Below are positions 1-8,393 of a stretch of 64,000 nucleotides of DNA, piece by piece. The DNA is from Sinorhizobium arboris LMG 14919. GTDB taxonomy: Bacteria > Pseudomonadota > Alphaproteobacteria > Rhizobiales > Rhizobiaceae. The stretch spans positions 727,318 to 791,317 of the forward strand of contig NZ_KE386497.1 of assembly GCF_000427465.1 (NCBI RefSeq), read 5' to 3'. The position numbers and the translations under genes were made by a program. The first letter of the stretch is position 1. Each line of letters starts with the position of its first letter. The notes beneath the pieces were generated by a model. The model saw nothing but the letters and a program-made list of their open reading frames with translations. It had not been told where the DNA came from and did not search any database.

Positions 1-455
1 TGAACGACCGTCCCTGCAGCGCTTCCCGGAGCGATGAGATGCTTGGGCGAGGCGTGACGCAGATCAACCACGCGCTTGCCCAATGCGACACGCCGCGAGG
101 GACCATCGGTTAGATAGGTGCTCTTTGCCGGAACTTGCGTCGAAAGACCGAGCGCGTTTGCTGCACGCGCACCCGTAATCTGTACGTGGGATCCAGTCTC
201 ACGCGCTAATGCCTGCGCGACATCATCGGGGGCTGGCGAAAGGGGACCAAGTTGCGGATGGACTTTCGGGAAGTCGTAGAGGCCTCGCGCCAAACGCCGG
301 AGCTTGCCACCCTTGACCAGACGGGAAAGCGCCTGGTCGACTGCCGCTCGTGCGGCGATGTCCAGGAAATCACTGGGCGTGAAAACGCCACCGCGGCCGC
401 CAGCGCGGGCGCGCCCCATGATCCGATCCGGTACCGACGTCACAGAGTTGCTCAT
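1..455 (-). CDS. AbiEi-like/DUF6088 antitoxin-type transcriptional regulator, 3' end outside window
   Basis: The reading frame starts at the ATG at 455-453 and stays open to the left edge, so at least 151 residues are present and the C-terminus is missing. The N-terminal part (about residues 15-60) reads as a winged helix-turn-helix, with a FTPSDFLDIA turn and a LRRLARGLYDFP wing, as in DUF6088/AbiEi-type antitoxins. A later segment (VQITGARAANALGLSTQVP) fits the same family. Such proteins usually repress their own promoter and pair with a downstream AbiEii-type nucleotidyltransferase, which would lie beyond position 1. The family call is inference from motif shape; the reading frame itself is clear. 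Confidence 0.75.
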   Translation of the reverse strand, partial: MSNSVTSVPDRIMGRARAGGRGGVFTPSDFLDIAARAAVDQALSRLVKGGKLRRLARGLYDFPKVHPQLGPLSPAPDDVAQALARETGSHVQITGARAANALGLSTQVPAKSTYLTDGPSRRVALGKRVVDLRHASPKHLIAPGSAAGTVV

Positions 456-457
456 GC

Positions 458-485
458 GTCAGAAAATAGTGCATATTTTTCTGAC
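458..485. promoter_or_regulatory. Perfect inverted repeat in front of the AbiEi-like gene, probable autoregulatory operator
   Basis: A perfect 9-bp inverted repeat, GTCAGAAAA (458-466) and TTTTCTGAC (477-485), has a 10-nt AT-rich spacer. It ends 2 nt before the start codon of the leftward regulator gene, so a bound dimer would block transcription or translation initiation. AbiEi-type antitoxins are known to bind inverted repeats in their own promoters. Confidence 0.55.
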
Positions 486-1002
486 ATTCAAGGCGGGGGA
501 AATGCTCGACGAGAGGCTTCTACTATACCTCTATGCTGGCGGCGCCAGTTTGGTGGACTCGCGCCGGTCTGTCTCTATCCGTTATGTTATACAATTACAT
601 TGTGGCATAATATGTATTATGGAACTGCGCCACTGTTATTTTGCGCTTCCAGAGAAGACGCCCGCAAGTACACCATTGTCTACAAGACGGCGCAGAGGTC
701 CGCAAGGTTGTGGCTCAGATTCCCGACTCAAGCTTACCAAAGTGTTAGATGAACATTATCTCAACCACCCCATTTCTCGCTTCGACCGTCGATACGATGG
801 CCCCCGCCGTCTCGAAGAACTGGACCCGGAGCTTGATCTAGAGGGCGACTTCGAGCACTGGGACGTTGCGTCGGAAGATCACCCATTTTAAGCAGTGAAA
901 TCCCGGCAGGAGCGTAGCATCGCCACAAGCTCCAGCTGGGAAAGCCTGCAACCCAATGGATGGCCCGGCGGAACTGAGCTGCGGCGTCAGCGAGCTTTTC
1001 GA
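486..1002. other. Stretch without a convincing gene
   Basis: An AT-rich segment (about 570-660) is followed by ordinary DNA. A rightward frame from the ATG at 619 to 891 would encode about 90 residues with an acidic tail (ELDPELDLEGDFEHWD). Short acidic proteins of this kind occur in rhizobia, but I see no ribosome-binding site or domain, so it is not called. Confidence 0.3.
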
Positions 1003-1413
1003 TCACGATCGCGTCTGACGGCCATAAATGCTATCGTGATCATGCGCGGAATAGACCTCGATTTTCGCATTGCCGTGCAACAGGATTTTGATCACGGCAT
1101 TAATGTCATTTTCTTCGGTCGTAATGATGACTTTGTTGCCGTCCTGCTTTGCGTTGAACTCATAGATAAGCTGTTCAGGGTCTGTGTAACCCAGTGACAG
1201 CTGGGTTCGACGGTAAAGATCCATCATTGCATCGGAAAACTCCCTCTTCTGCGCCGCATTGTTGTATTTTCCGGAATCGTAATCGCTCTGGGCCACCTTT
1301 ATCGCTTCATTAAAAAGGGCAAGATTGTCGCGTGCTGCAGATGCGTCGGCGAATTTCCCGATGATTACGAGATTGGCAGAATGCTCACTGCCGTAACCGT
1401 TCCAAATTTTCAT
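1003..1413 (-). CDS. DUF6375-like small protein coupled to a radical SAM enzyme
   Basis: A protein of 136 residues beginning MKIWNGYGSEHSANLVIIG, an opening I associate with DUF6375. It lacks a signal peptide and membrane segments and looks like a compact alpha/beta cytoplasmic protein. Its start codon overlaps the TAA of the upstream radical SAM gene by one base (TAATG), so the two are translationally coupled and probably act together. The biochemical role is unknown. The family assignment is from memory of the N-terminal motif. Confidence 0.7.
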   Translation of the reverse strand: MKIWNGYGSEHSANLVIIGKFADASAARDNLALFNEAIKVAQSDYDSGKYNNAAQKREFSDAMMDLYRRTQLSLGYTDPEQLIYEFNAKQDGNKVIITTEENDINAVIKILLHGNAKIEVYSAHDHDSIYGRQTRS

Positions 1414-2336
1414 TAAGCGTACTCCTCCATTTGACTTTGTTTGCTACGTGTTTCTTGGATCGCAGCCACAATCGATGTGCCAACCGTGAGGCTGATCCCC
1501 TCGCCCGCAAAGGCCGAAATCTTGAGAGTGCCCGTCGCATCGACGTGCATGAAATCATAGGTCTGATATTCAGGCTTGCTGGTCATCAGCATCGGGGCAT
1601 CGATCTCCTCACCTCCATGCGCCGAAGTTGCAAGACGACAGCGCTCGTAGTTATCGCTGACCCAGTTCTTGAGGCGCCGCAATGTCTCCGGTGCCATCGC
1701 GAGCTTGCCATCTGTTCCGGTTTGGGGAAGCAGCAGGAATTCCTCCGCCCCCTCACCAAAGACAAGAGCAGCCGCTTCCGGCAGGTCCTCAATAGTCTCG
1801 TCGTTGACAACAAAGTTGACGCCAAAGCGCGCCGTTGACCTGACCAGCGCAAGCTTTTCCAGGAAAGAAGGAAAGGAACGGCCTCTTAAGCGCTCATACG
1901 TTTCTCCAACGCCATCCATCGATAGGCGGATAAAGTTTACGTGGCCGCTGAGTTTGTCTGAGAGTTCGTCACTGAACCGGTGTCCGTGCGTCGTCATGGT
2001 GACGGCGAGATTCGTTTCCAGGGCAACGTCCCGACAGAGTTCGGCAAACCTCGGATACAGCGTTGGCTCGCCGCCGCCAAACCCGACACCAAAACATCCT
2101 GCCGCATCAAGGTCCTTGGCCCAACGCAGGATATCCTCGAACCGTTGTCGAGCCGGAATCTTAGACGCGTAGCAATAGGGGCAGGCAAGCTCACAGGCAT
2201 TGGTGAGCGCAAACGACATGTAACGCGGCGCTAGAGACCATTGAGATGGGTCGACATGTACCTCATCAAGGAGAATATTGAGCCCCGTTTGGCGGTCAAA
2301 CCCATGAATGCCTGCATATCCATATCGTGTTTTCAT
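1413..2336 (-). CDS. Radical SAM domain protein
   Basis: A 307-residue protein with the radical SAM cluster motif CxxxCxxC at C48, C52 and C55 (NACELACPYC) and the SAM-binding GGGEP loop at 87-91. This is the core TIM-barrel fold that binds a 4Fe-4S cluster and cleaves S-adenosylmethionine to a radical. No C-terminal SPASM cysteine cluster is visible, so it probably carries one cluster. The substrate is unknown. It is the first gene of a two-gene operon with the DUF6375-like gene and is divergent, across 286 bp, from the 329-residue gene at 2623. Confidence 0.85.
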   Translation of the reverse strand: MKTRYGYAGIHGFDRQTGLNILLDEVHVDPSQWSLAPRYMSFALTNACELACPYCYASKIPARQRFEDILRWAKDLDAAGCFGVGFGGGEPTLYPRFAELCRDVALETNLAVTMTTHGHRFSDELSDKLSGHVNFIRLSMDGVGETYERLRGRSFPSFLEKLALVRSTARFGVNFVVNDETIEDLPEAAALVFGEGAEEFLLLPQTGTDGKLAMAPETLRRLKNWVSDNYERCRLATSAHGGEEIDAPMLMTSKPEYQTYDFMHVDATGTLKISAFAGEGISLTVGTSIVAAIQETRSKQSQMEEYA

Positions 2337-2622
2337 GGGTTTACCTTAGCGAACAAACTCAACCCTTGCTAGTATGTGGCAATCTGGAAAAGCACCGAAC
2401 TTAGACAGAGGACTCTCCACAACGCCAAAAAGTGTCAACGAATCTGCCGATATCATCCGCGAAGAACGCGACGAGAAGAGACACAGCGCCGTTGGCTAGT
2501 TTGCCATCATGCTGATGACGATTTTGTCACCGACTGCCAGATGCAGGTAACTTCAGCCACAAACGCCTTGACGCTGTCCCACGACATGCGAATGTACGAC
2601 CTAGAGTCGCGCGGAGGGTGTA

Positions 2623-3612
2623 ATGCAGTTCAGAGACGTACCTTGGAAGAGAAATCTCAGGAAAGTGCCTGAGGAAATAATTTCAAAGATTCAGCAGCTT
2701 ACTACCGATGCCTTCATAGTTGGTACGGTAAAGACACTTTCAGCCGCGGATGTAGCCGGCCGGTTCAGCCATCTAGCTCCACCTAGCGAATTGGATGAAC
2801 CATCGGAGCTACTGCCTCCCAGAGATATGGGAATGTATTCCACGCGCAATGTTGATGGCTGGGAGGTAAAGCGCACCGACCTCCCGAAGATCAAGAAGAC
2901 ATTTTACTGGGAAACACCGAACTTCGGCGACGCAGCCACGTACGGGACGCATCTGCATTTTCATGAGAGGGAAGTTTATCGTCGCGAATTCCACGAGCCT
3001 CGATTTTATACGATTTCGACCAAGCTCCTGAAGATGGCGACCGGCGCTGGCGGCGGCGGGATTTACCAGCTCGCGATCAACCAGCCTCTTCTTCGCACCC
3101 AGAACGGCTATGAAGAAGAACTCTTCTTCATGCTAAATCTCCTCCAGGAGAATTGTGAGTCTGTGGGAATATACAGTGCGGATGCCTCACCCGAAGAGAT
3201 TATTTCGACCCTATCGCTGGATTGGGAGATTTTCCCGCCCGGCTCTAACGATGAAATCGTTCGCCGACTGACCGCAGGGCGCAAACAAGATGCCCGCAAG
3301 ACTGGCGTGGTCGCAGAGAGGGTCAAGCTCTTCTCTCTCCTTAAGCCCAATGCCTTCCTGCGTGGAAACGGTGCCTTCGGCAGCTACATTGGCGCCCGCT
3401 ACGCTGATGATCTCGTTGTCTTTGAGAACATGGAATACGGAAACGCCCTCTATGTCCTCTATGATAATTGGCAGGAGGTTTCTAAAAGGTCGCGCCTGGA
3501 CCTTATCCGGGGCACTGACGCTGAATACGACCGGCTACCTCATACGTATGGGTGGGAACAGGCTTTCGGCAAGATTATGCGCCGGGAGAAGAAAAAGCGC
3601 GGGCTGGTTTAA
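2623..3612 (+). CDS. Protein of unknown function, divergent from the radical SAM pair
   Basis: A soluble protein of 329 residues. The ATG at 2623 is preceded by a good Shine-Dalgarno (GGAGGG, 2612-2617). I recognise no domain. Visible features are a His-rich segment THLHFHEREVY near the middle of the N-terminal half, a GAGGGGIY glycine run, a segment YIGARYADDLVVFENMEYGN in the C-terminal third that looks like a conserved core, and a basic tail (RREKKKRGLV). Its position opposite the radical SAM/DUF6375 pair suggests one cassette, but this is inference only. Confidence 0.75.
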   Translation: MQFRDVPWKRNLRKVPEEIISKIQQLTTDAFIVGTVKTLSAADVAGRFSHLAPPSELDEPSELLPPRDMGMYSTRNVDGWEVKRTDLPKIKKTFYWETPNFGDAATYGTHLHFHEREVYRREFHEPRFYTISTKLLKMATGAGGGGIYQLAINQPLLRTQNGYEEELFFMLNLLQENCESVGIYSADASPEEIISTLSLDWEIFPPGSNDEIVRRLTAGRKQDARKTGVVAERVKLFSLLKPNAFLRGNGAFGSYIGARYADDLVVFENMEYGNALYVLYDNWQEVSKRSRLDLIRGTDAEYDRLPHTYGWEQAFGKIMRREKKKRGLV

Positions 3613-3700
3613 GCAGCCCTCGTGTGAATGCCGTGAACGTTGGGCGTACCCGTCTATACACACCTCAATCACATTGCACCATTTCGAGGGGAATCGTTTT

Positions 3701-4186
3701 ATGCGTGCATTGCTGTGCCTTATGCTCATCCCTCTGGCCCTGACCTCCTGCGCCGGAGTGCAGGTCAAGCGCGTTACATCCCACAATCAGCAAGGCATCC
3801 GGTATTGGCGGCCTGCACCCTACCTAGCTCTTGTCGAAACCAGGACGGAAAAGACTGTCACATGCGATGTGAGGCCATTCTATCTGCCCGACAAAACAGA
3901 GGAATATGCCATAACGATTTCTGCCGGTATGGGCGCAGTCAAGGCAACACCCACCCTCAATGATGGCTGGAACCTCACCAGCCTCAGCACCGATGTAGAC
4001 AGCAAAGCCAATGAGAACATCACAGCGATCACAGGCTTGCTAAAGGAAACCTTGGCAGCCACGCGCGGATTTACCAGCGACAATGGGGCTCCAGCGCCCA
4101 TGAAGTGCCAAGGCGTCTTCAAGGTCGAATATGACCCATCAGGCAACTTCGCAGGCTTTAGGAAAGTAAACTTGGCCATCAACTGA
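3701..4186 (+). CDS. Small exported lipoprotein of unknown function
   Basis: A 161-residue protein. The start at 3701 is supported by a GAGGGGA Shine-Dalgarno at 3686-3692. Residues 1-17 form a lipoprotein signal peptide (MRALLCLMLIPLALTSC) with the lipobox LTSC, so Cys17 would be lipidated. A longer upstream frame exists but lies inside the preceding gene. The mature part has no family I recognise. It lies 88 nt downstream of the 329-residue gene and could be co-transcribed. Confidence 0.75.
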   Translation: MRALLCLMLIPLALTSCAGVQVKRVTSHNQQGIRYWRPAPYLALVETRTEKTVTCDVRPFYLPDKTEEYAITISAGMGAVKATPTLNDGWNLTSLSTDVDSKANENITAITGLLKETLAATRGFTSDNGAPAPMKCQGVFKVEYDPSGNFAGFRKVNLAIN

Positions 4187-4212
4187 CGGTAGGCTGCGTC
4201 TAAGATGGCATT

Positions 4213-4584
4213 TCAGAGCGGCATCCTATAGCTTGGGACCTCGGCAAAGCGGGTGCCAGCCGCATTCGCTTTGTCGAAAATGGGAAGCAGCTCACCGCTG
4301 CTCAGATCAACAATCCGGTAGGCACCATTGGAGTTGATGTAGATGTGGTGCCCAATCAGCCGAAGAGCCGTGCCTCCGTCTCCATAGGGACGGGAGCTGG
4401 AAGCATTCAACGCAGGAATCGTCCAGGACGTTCCGGAGCTATCGACAGCGTCCACCTGCTGCAGGACATCCGAGATGGTGTCCCAGGCTTCTTGTTGGGA
4501 TCTCGCGGGAGCACTCTGCTGCAGACTATGCAATACACGCTCCAACTGTCCTTGCCTTTGTTTTGGTTGTTTCATATCCCCCAT
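4213..4584 (-). CDS. Hypothetical protein
   Basis: A 123-residue protein with a Gln-rich N-terminus (MKQPKQRQGQLERVLHSLQQ). The second Met (residue 4) may be the real start. A C-terminal part (LRLIGHHIYINSNGAYRIVDL) looks like a short beta-rich domain. No signal peptide or membrane segment is present. It lies 68 nt downstream of the 223-residue membrane protein gene on the same strand and may share its transcript. Function unknown. Confidence 0.5.
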   Translation of the reverse strand: MGDMKQPKQRQGQLERVLHSLQQSAPARSQQEAWDTISDVLQQVDAVDSSGTSWTIPALNASSSRPYGDGGTALRLIGHHIYINSNGAYRIVDLSSGELLPIFDKANAAGTRFAEVPSYRMPL

Positions 4585-4652
4585 CTCAACTCTGCCGCGT
4601 TCGTAAACGGCAAAAACTCGGCTGCTGCCACTTTAAGATGGCCGTAACTCGG

Positions 4653-5324
4653 CTAAGAGAGGGGGCCAAACCACACCTCGAAATGATTCGGACGGATGCG
4701 AGTTGAGTTCTGGTAGGTCGCGCTAAGGTTCTTGAGCGCTGCGGGCACCTTGTTCGTTTTGAGGAATTCTAGCAGTCTGTTGCCCAGGAGATCACATTCT
4801 TCTTTCTTAAAGCAACGCACTTCAGTTTGTGGTTTCGGTGCGTCGATAAACTGGATTCCGGGAACAATAACTGGTTGTGAACTGAACGAAGGCCCCGAGT
4901 CCTCCAGGAGTGTCTCGATTTCCTTTGCTTTGGCCCGGTCGACTTCTCGGCTAATGTGGAAATACACACGGATGGGCAGAGCGTCGAGAGCCTGCGTAAC
5001 CTGCTTTGCAACTGCCTCATTTCTTTGTGCAAGAGAATCGGCACCCACATTTGCGGTTTCGCGGAGATTGGCATTGTTGCCGACATTTGCTGAAGCAACA
5101 ATCGAAGCGTAAAGCTCCGGCGGGATACGCTCCAACTCGGCATACTTGCCCGCCAGGACAACACCAGCCGTGGCAGTACGAGGTTCGCTGGCAAATGCCA
5201 GCTCGACGACTAGCTTCACATCCTCATTTTGTTGCTTAAACGCACTAAACTGGTAGCTGACATAAGCAGCAATCGCAGCAAGGGCGAGCTTGAAAAGAAC
5301 ATCGGCGCCAGAAACGATACCCAT
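4653..5324 (-). CDS. Membrane-anchored protein of unknown function, coupled to the holin-lysozyme gene
   Basis: A 223-residue protein with one N-terminal membrane segment (about residues 8-27, ADVLFKLALAAIAAYVSYQF) and a soluble remainder. The remainder contains a coiled-coil-prone stretch (about 80-115) and two close cysteines (VRCFKKEEC). Its ATG follows the stop codon of the upstream gene directly, with no intervening base, so translation is probably coupled. This placement after a holin-lysozyme fusion suggests a partner in cell-wall or membrane disruption, perhaps spanin-like or an antiholin. No sequence motif proves this. Confidence 0.65.
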   Translation of the reverse strand: MGIVSGADVLFKLALAAIAAYVSYQFSAFKQQNEDVKLVVELAFASEPRTATAGVVLAGKYAELERIPPELYASIVASANVGNNANLRETANVGADSLAQRNEAVAKQVTQALDALPIRVYFHISREVDRAKAKEIETLLEDSGPSFSSQPVIVPGIQFIDAPKPQTEVRCFKKEECDLLGNRLLEFLKTNKVPAALKNLSATYQNSTRIRPNHFEVWFGPLS

Positions 5325-6497
5325 TTACGCCCCCCGGTAGGCTTTCATCGCCCGTTTTGCCCAAATCAGACGATTGGACAGATGAGGAACACCGGGCCGC
5401 TCAAAACTTTCCATGAAAATCTTTGTTGCCTCTTCCAAGCTGCCAGCCTTCTTGAGAGAAACCAGAGCGTTCTTCTCGGAAGAGTTCAGCTCATGAGCCA
5501 AGAAGCCGTAGTTGGCTTCGTCTGAGTCGAAAGCAAATTTTCGCTCTGATGCCCATGCTTCAAATGCCCTGCGACGCGGCCCTGTCCACTGGCACCAGCC
5601 CCAACCACCGTTTGGCGCCGGTACTCCGATTTCCTGAAAATGGCGAAAACCATCGCATTCGTGGCCGACGTTACCCAACACTCCGCAAGCCTGAAAATCC
5701 GTCATCGCAAAATCCGCCATAAGCTCCTCGATGATGCCTGCAGCCTTACGATCGAAGAGCTCACCCAGACCTGAAGCGGTTGCAGCACCTCTTTCCCCGG
5801 CCCTCGCTGCAGTTCCTCGTGCATGACCCCCTTCGGCCGATCCAGACGGACCTCGGCCTTCTTCCCTCTGAACCGCTCGCTCAGCCAGGATTGCTGTATT
5901 CACGTCCTTTTGTTTCGATCCCGCAGATGAACCGAAATGAAAACCGATCACAGTGGCAAAGGCCGTGGAAAGTGCGCCGAGGGCAATGTTGAAGACTTGG
6001 TTGTCCTTTGTCTCAGCGGGAGGGCTGAACAGCAGCAGATATACGATCGCCAGGAAACCAAATGTGATTACAACCGAAAGCGCCGGATTGACCCAAGCAA
6101 CGGCGCTACCCGAACGCGCGATGTCACTATAGAAGGCCCTGGCAGCCTGGATGCTCTGCATTTCCTCCCGAAAACGCGCCATGGAGTCTTCTCGCTCGCG
6201 TGCTGCTTCGGAAAACTTTTCCTTCAAGGTCTCAAGCTCGATACCGCGCTTCGCTTCCTCGGCTCGGTTCTGTTCCTTAGTCTCATTCAACGCAATGTCG
6301 GCAAGCTCCTTCTGGAGTTGCGCCTTCAACGCGGGATCAGCATCAACTTTAGCCTGCGCCGCCTTGTCATCGCTGGTCGCGGTCACCGTTTTGACGGCAT
6401 TGGTTACCTTCTCGGAAAACGCCCCGGCTTTGTCTCCAGCAAGCAATCTGACGAGGTCAGGAACCAATGCAATCGCAATTCCAAGCAAGGGATTCAT
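5325..6497 (-). CDS. Holin-like membrane region fused to a phage tail lysozyme domain
   Basis: A 390-residue protein. Residues 1-20 are hydrophobic (MNPLLGIAIALVPDLVRLLA). A charged coiled coil (about 60-130) precedes two membrane segments (about 135-205, WVNPALSVVITFGFLAIVYL and a second), the layout of the three-TM holins known from gene transfer agents. A flexible Gly/Arg/Ala linker (about 210-250) leads to a C-terminal domain (about 265-390) with GVLGNVGHECDGF and GGWGWCQWTG, the core of the phage tail lysozyme family that cuts peptidoglycan. A holin-endolysin fusion in one chain is unusual. No phage structural genes lie nearby, so it is a cargo or remnant cassette. Confidence 0.75.
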   Translation of the reverse strand: MNPLLGIAIALVPDLVRLLAGDKAGAFSEKVTNAVKTVTATSDDKAAQAKVDADPALKAQLQKELADIALNETKEQNRAEEAKRGIELETLKEKFSEAAREREDSMARFREEMQSIQAARAFYSDIARSGSAVAWVNPALSVVITFGFLAIVYLLLFSPPAETKDNQVFNIALGALSTAFATVIGFHFGSSAGSKQKDVNTAILAERAVQREEGRGPSGSAEGGHARGTAARAGERGAATASGLGELFDRKAAGIIEELMADFAMTDFQACGVLGNVGHECDGFRHFQEIGVPAPNGGWGWCQWTGPRRRAFEAWASERKFAFDSDEANYGFLAHELNSSEKNALVSLKKAGSLEEATKIFMESFERPGVPHLSNRLIWAKRAMKAYRGA

Positions 6498-6685
6498 TCA
6501 AACGCCCTCAAAAAACCCCCGAAACTTAGGGCATATGTGCATTAAAACAATAAGTTGTCAAATGGGATGTACGCGTCTTTTGCGGGAAGCGAAACGTTGA
6601 AGGAGACAACGACGGCACGGCTCGTCTCGCGTGACGGTGAAATAGACCTTTGTTAAAGTGGCGGAAGAGGATGGGTTGCAAAAAA

Positions 6686-7126
6686 TCACCCTAAGTTCAG
6701 CCATTTGGGCATCCGCGATATCGTGCTCTCGCTTACTCCAAAAGCCGTTGCAATTTGCGAACATGGCTCACCGAGCGCCCGGCGGCCAGCAATCTCTTCC
6801 CTTTCACGCGGTCCAAGTTTGGGCTTCCGTCCGAATTTCACCCCGCGTTGACGCGCCAGCTCACGGCCATGCGCCGTGTTCTCTAGTATTCTCTTGCGAT
6901 GCCACCGGGCCGCCCAGCCGACGATGAACAGAATCAGGTCGGACATTTCAGACGTGGTGTCGATGAACGGCTCGTCCAGAAGCCTCATGCCGGCACCGGA
7001 TGCCTTCACCGCATCGAGAATATTCAGCAGGTCCAACGGATCGCGGGCAACTCGGTCGGTCGTCGTCGCCAGCACAACATCGCCAGGCTTCAAACTATCC
7101 AGCATCCGGCGTAATTCCACCGACAT
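6686..7126 (-). pseudogene. Serine recombinase (Tn3-type resolvase), N-terminal catalytic part missing
   Basis: The 146-residue frame matches the resolvase family from the motif LRRMLDSLKPGDVV onward, through DLLNILDAV, the hinge and the C-terminal helix-turn-helix (GRKPKLGPREREEI...VSESTISRM). A complete resolvase begins about 55 residues earlier with YARVS and carries the nucleophilic serine there. That part is absent, and upstream DNA instead contains the start of an unrelated gene in another frame. The fragment cannot catalyse recombination. It marks a rearrangement point. Confidence 0.8.
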
Positions 7127-7601
7127 GGAAGATTTCGTGGGTGGGAGCCTTAGGTGTGTTGGTATTCGCCATTGGTGTTTTCCTCTGCGGCCGGTCGCCG
7201 AATGTCAGGGCTGATCACCACGGGGCGCGGGCAATGGCGTTCTCGGGAAACCGCTTGCGGCGGAAGGTCCATTGAGCGCGGCACGGATTAGCCCAGTTTG
7301 GCGACCAATCCGGCCAGCAGGGGTACGGGTATCGACCAGGGCGGGAAACACGGCGAGACCCATCCTAAGCTCCAGAACAAATTCCATGACGGGTAAGAAC
7401 AAGCCTTCGATCGACGATCGAGTGAGCCGCCGGCGACCGGCGGATTTCTCGGCAATTCGCCTTCCCCTCAGGCAAGCCGTGTTCTGCGTCAGGAAGCACA
7501 GGAGAGAGGCGGAATACCGGCCAAGGCAGTTGGCAGGACCTGTTCCTGCGGCACGCCATAAAGAAGTAGGCAACCGTTCCGCGACGATGGTAAGGTGAGT
7601 C
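7127..7601. other. Rearranged stretch, no intact gene
   Basis: A leftward ATG at 7172-7170 opens a frame beginning MANTNTPKAPTHEIFHVG, which looks like the first residues of a conjugation-region small protein. It runs into resolvase sequence out of frame and stops after about 25 residues. The remainder to 7601 holds only frames I judge non-coding. The segment is probably the scar of a deletion. Confidence 0.4.
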
Positions 7602-7811
7602 ATGAAAAAAGATTTGAAAACAGCCCGCTCGGCCGTGACAGGCAAGTTCGTGACGCAGCCCATTGGCGGCAAGAAGGCCGCGAAATTCGCCCAGGTCGAA
7701 GGCTTGAAGATGAATGCCGCGTCAAAGGCGCTTTCGGAGAAGCTGACCGCGAGCGGCCTCAAGGGTGACGCCTACCGTAGCGAGATCGTCAAGGCCTTTA
7801 AGAAGGGCTGA
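7602..7811 (+). CDS. Small basic protein preceding fic, putative antitoxin
   Basis: A 69-residue Lys-rich protein (MKKDLKTARSAVTGKFVTQP...). It ends 3 nt before the GTG start of the Fic gene, so the two form an operon. By position it is the expected antitoxin of a class I Fic toxin, but the inhibitory motif (S/T)xxxE(G/N) of VbhA-type antitoxins is not visible. Inhibition by another mode, or a different role such as DNA binding, is possible. The TARSAVTGKFV opening recurs in short rhizobial proteins. Confidence 0.65.
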   Translation: MKKDLKTARSAVTGKFVTQPIGGKKAAKFAQVEGLKMNAASKALSEKLTASGLKGDAYRSEIVKAFKKG

Positions 7812-7814
7812 CGG

Positions 7815-8393
7815 GTGGTCCGTTACAATGCCGTCGAAGATCCGCTGTGCTATCCCGGCACCCATGTGCTGCGCAACAGGGCGGATATTCAGGATCAGAA
7901 CGAGCTGGATGAGTTCGAGCAACTAATGTTCGATTCCCGTGCGCGGGAAGCGCTTCCGGACGGCAATCTGGATTTCGCCCACTATCGCGCGTTACACCGA
8001 CACTTCTTCCAGGACGTTTATGAATGGGCCGGGCAAACACGGACTATCCGCACCGGCAAGGGTGAGAACTGGTTTTGCTATCCGGAATATATTGAAGGGG
8101 AAGCCAATCGCCTATTTGCCGAACTGGCCGCTCGCGACCACCTTGCCAGGACGGAAAGCAAGGATGCCTTCGCCGAAGGCGCAAGCTGGTTTCTCGCGGA
8201 GATCAACGCGATTCATCCATTTCGCGAAGGCAACGGCCGCATCCAACTGGTCTTCCTGACGATGCTCACCCGCAATGCGGGGTACGAGCTCGACGAGAGC
8301 AAGCTGGAGCCGAAGCGGTTTCTGGACGCCATGATCCGGAGCTTCAGCGGCGACCTGGCGCCGTTGGGCGCCGAAATCAGGCGGATGATTTAG
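7815..8393 (+). CDS. Fic domain protein with altered catalytic loop
   Basis: A 192-residue protein with the Fic fold. An N-terminal flap region (CYPGTHVLRNRADI) precedes helices ending in the active-site loop HPFREGNGR at 134-142. Fic enzymes usually transfer AMP from ATP to a target hydroxyl, with the His as base. The canonical motif continues xxR, and that arginine contacts the ATP phosphates; here the residues are I-Q-L, so the second arginine is Leu145. AMP transfer may be weakened or donor specificity changed. The start is a GTG 3 nt after the upstream small gene. The 3' end overlaps the converging gene by 17 nt. Confidence 0.85.
   Translation: MVRYNAVEDPLCYPGTHVLRNRADIQDQNELDEFEQLMFDSRAREALPDGNLDFAHYRALHRHFFQDVYEWAGQTRTIRTGKGENWFCYPEYIEGEANRLFAELAARDHLARTESKDAFAEGASWFLAEINAIHPFREGNGRIQLVFLTMLTRNAGYELDESKLEPKRFLDAMIRSFSGDLAPLGAEIRRMI

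Noticed and set aside
252..891. Two overlapping rightward frames of 166 and 195 codons.
   Set aside because: Their 5' parts lie opposite the AbiEi-like gene and carry no domain. Only a short acidic tail after 619 is worth a note.
7205..7762. A 185-codon leftward frame before the Fic cassette.
   Set aside because: It covers the well-initiated antitoxin-like gene on the other strand and has no recognisable domain.
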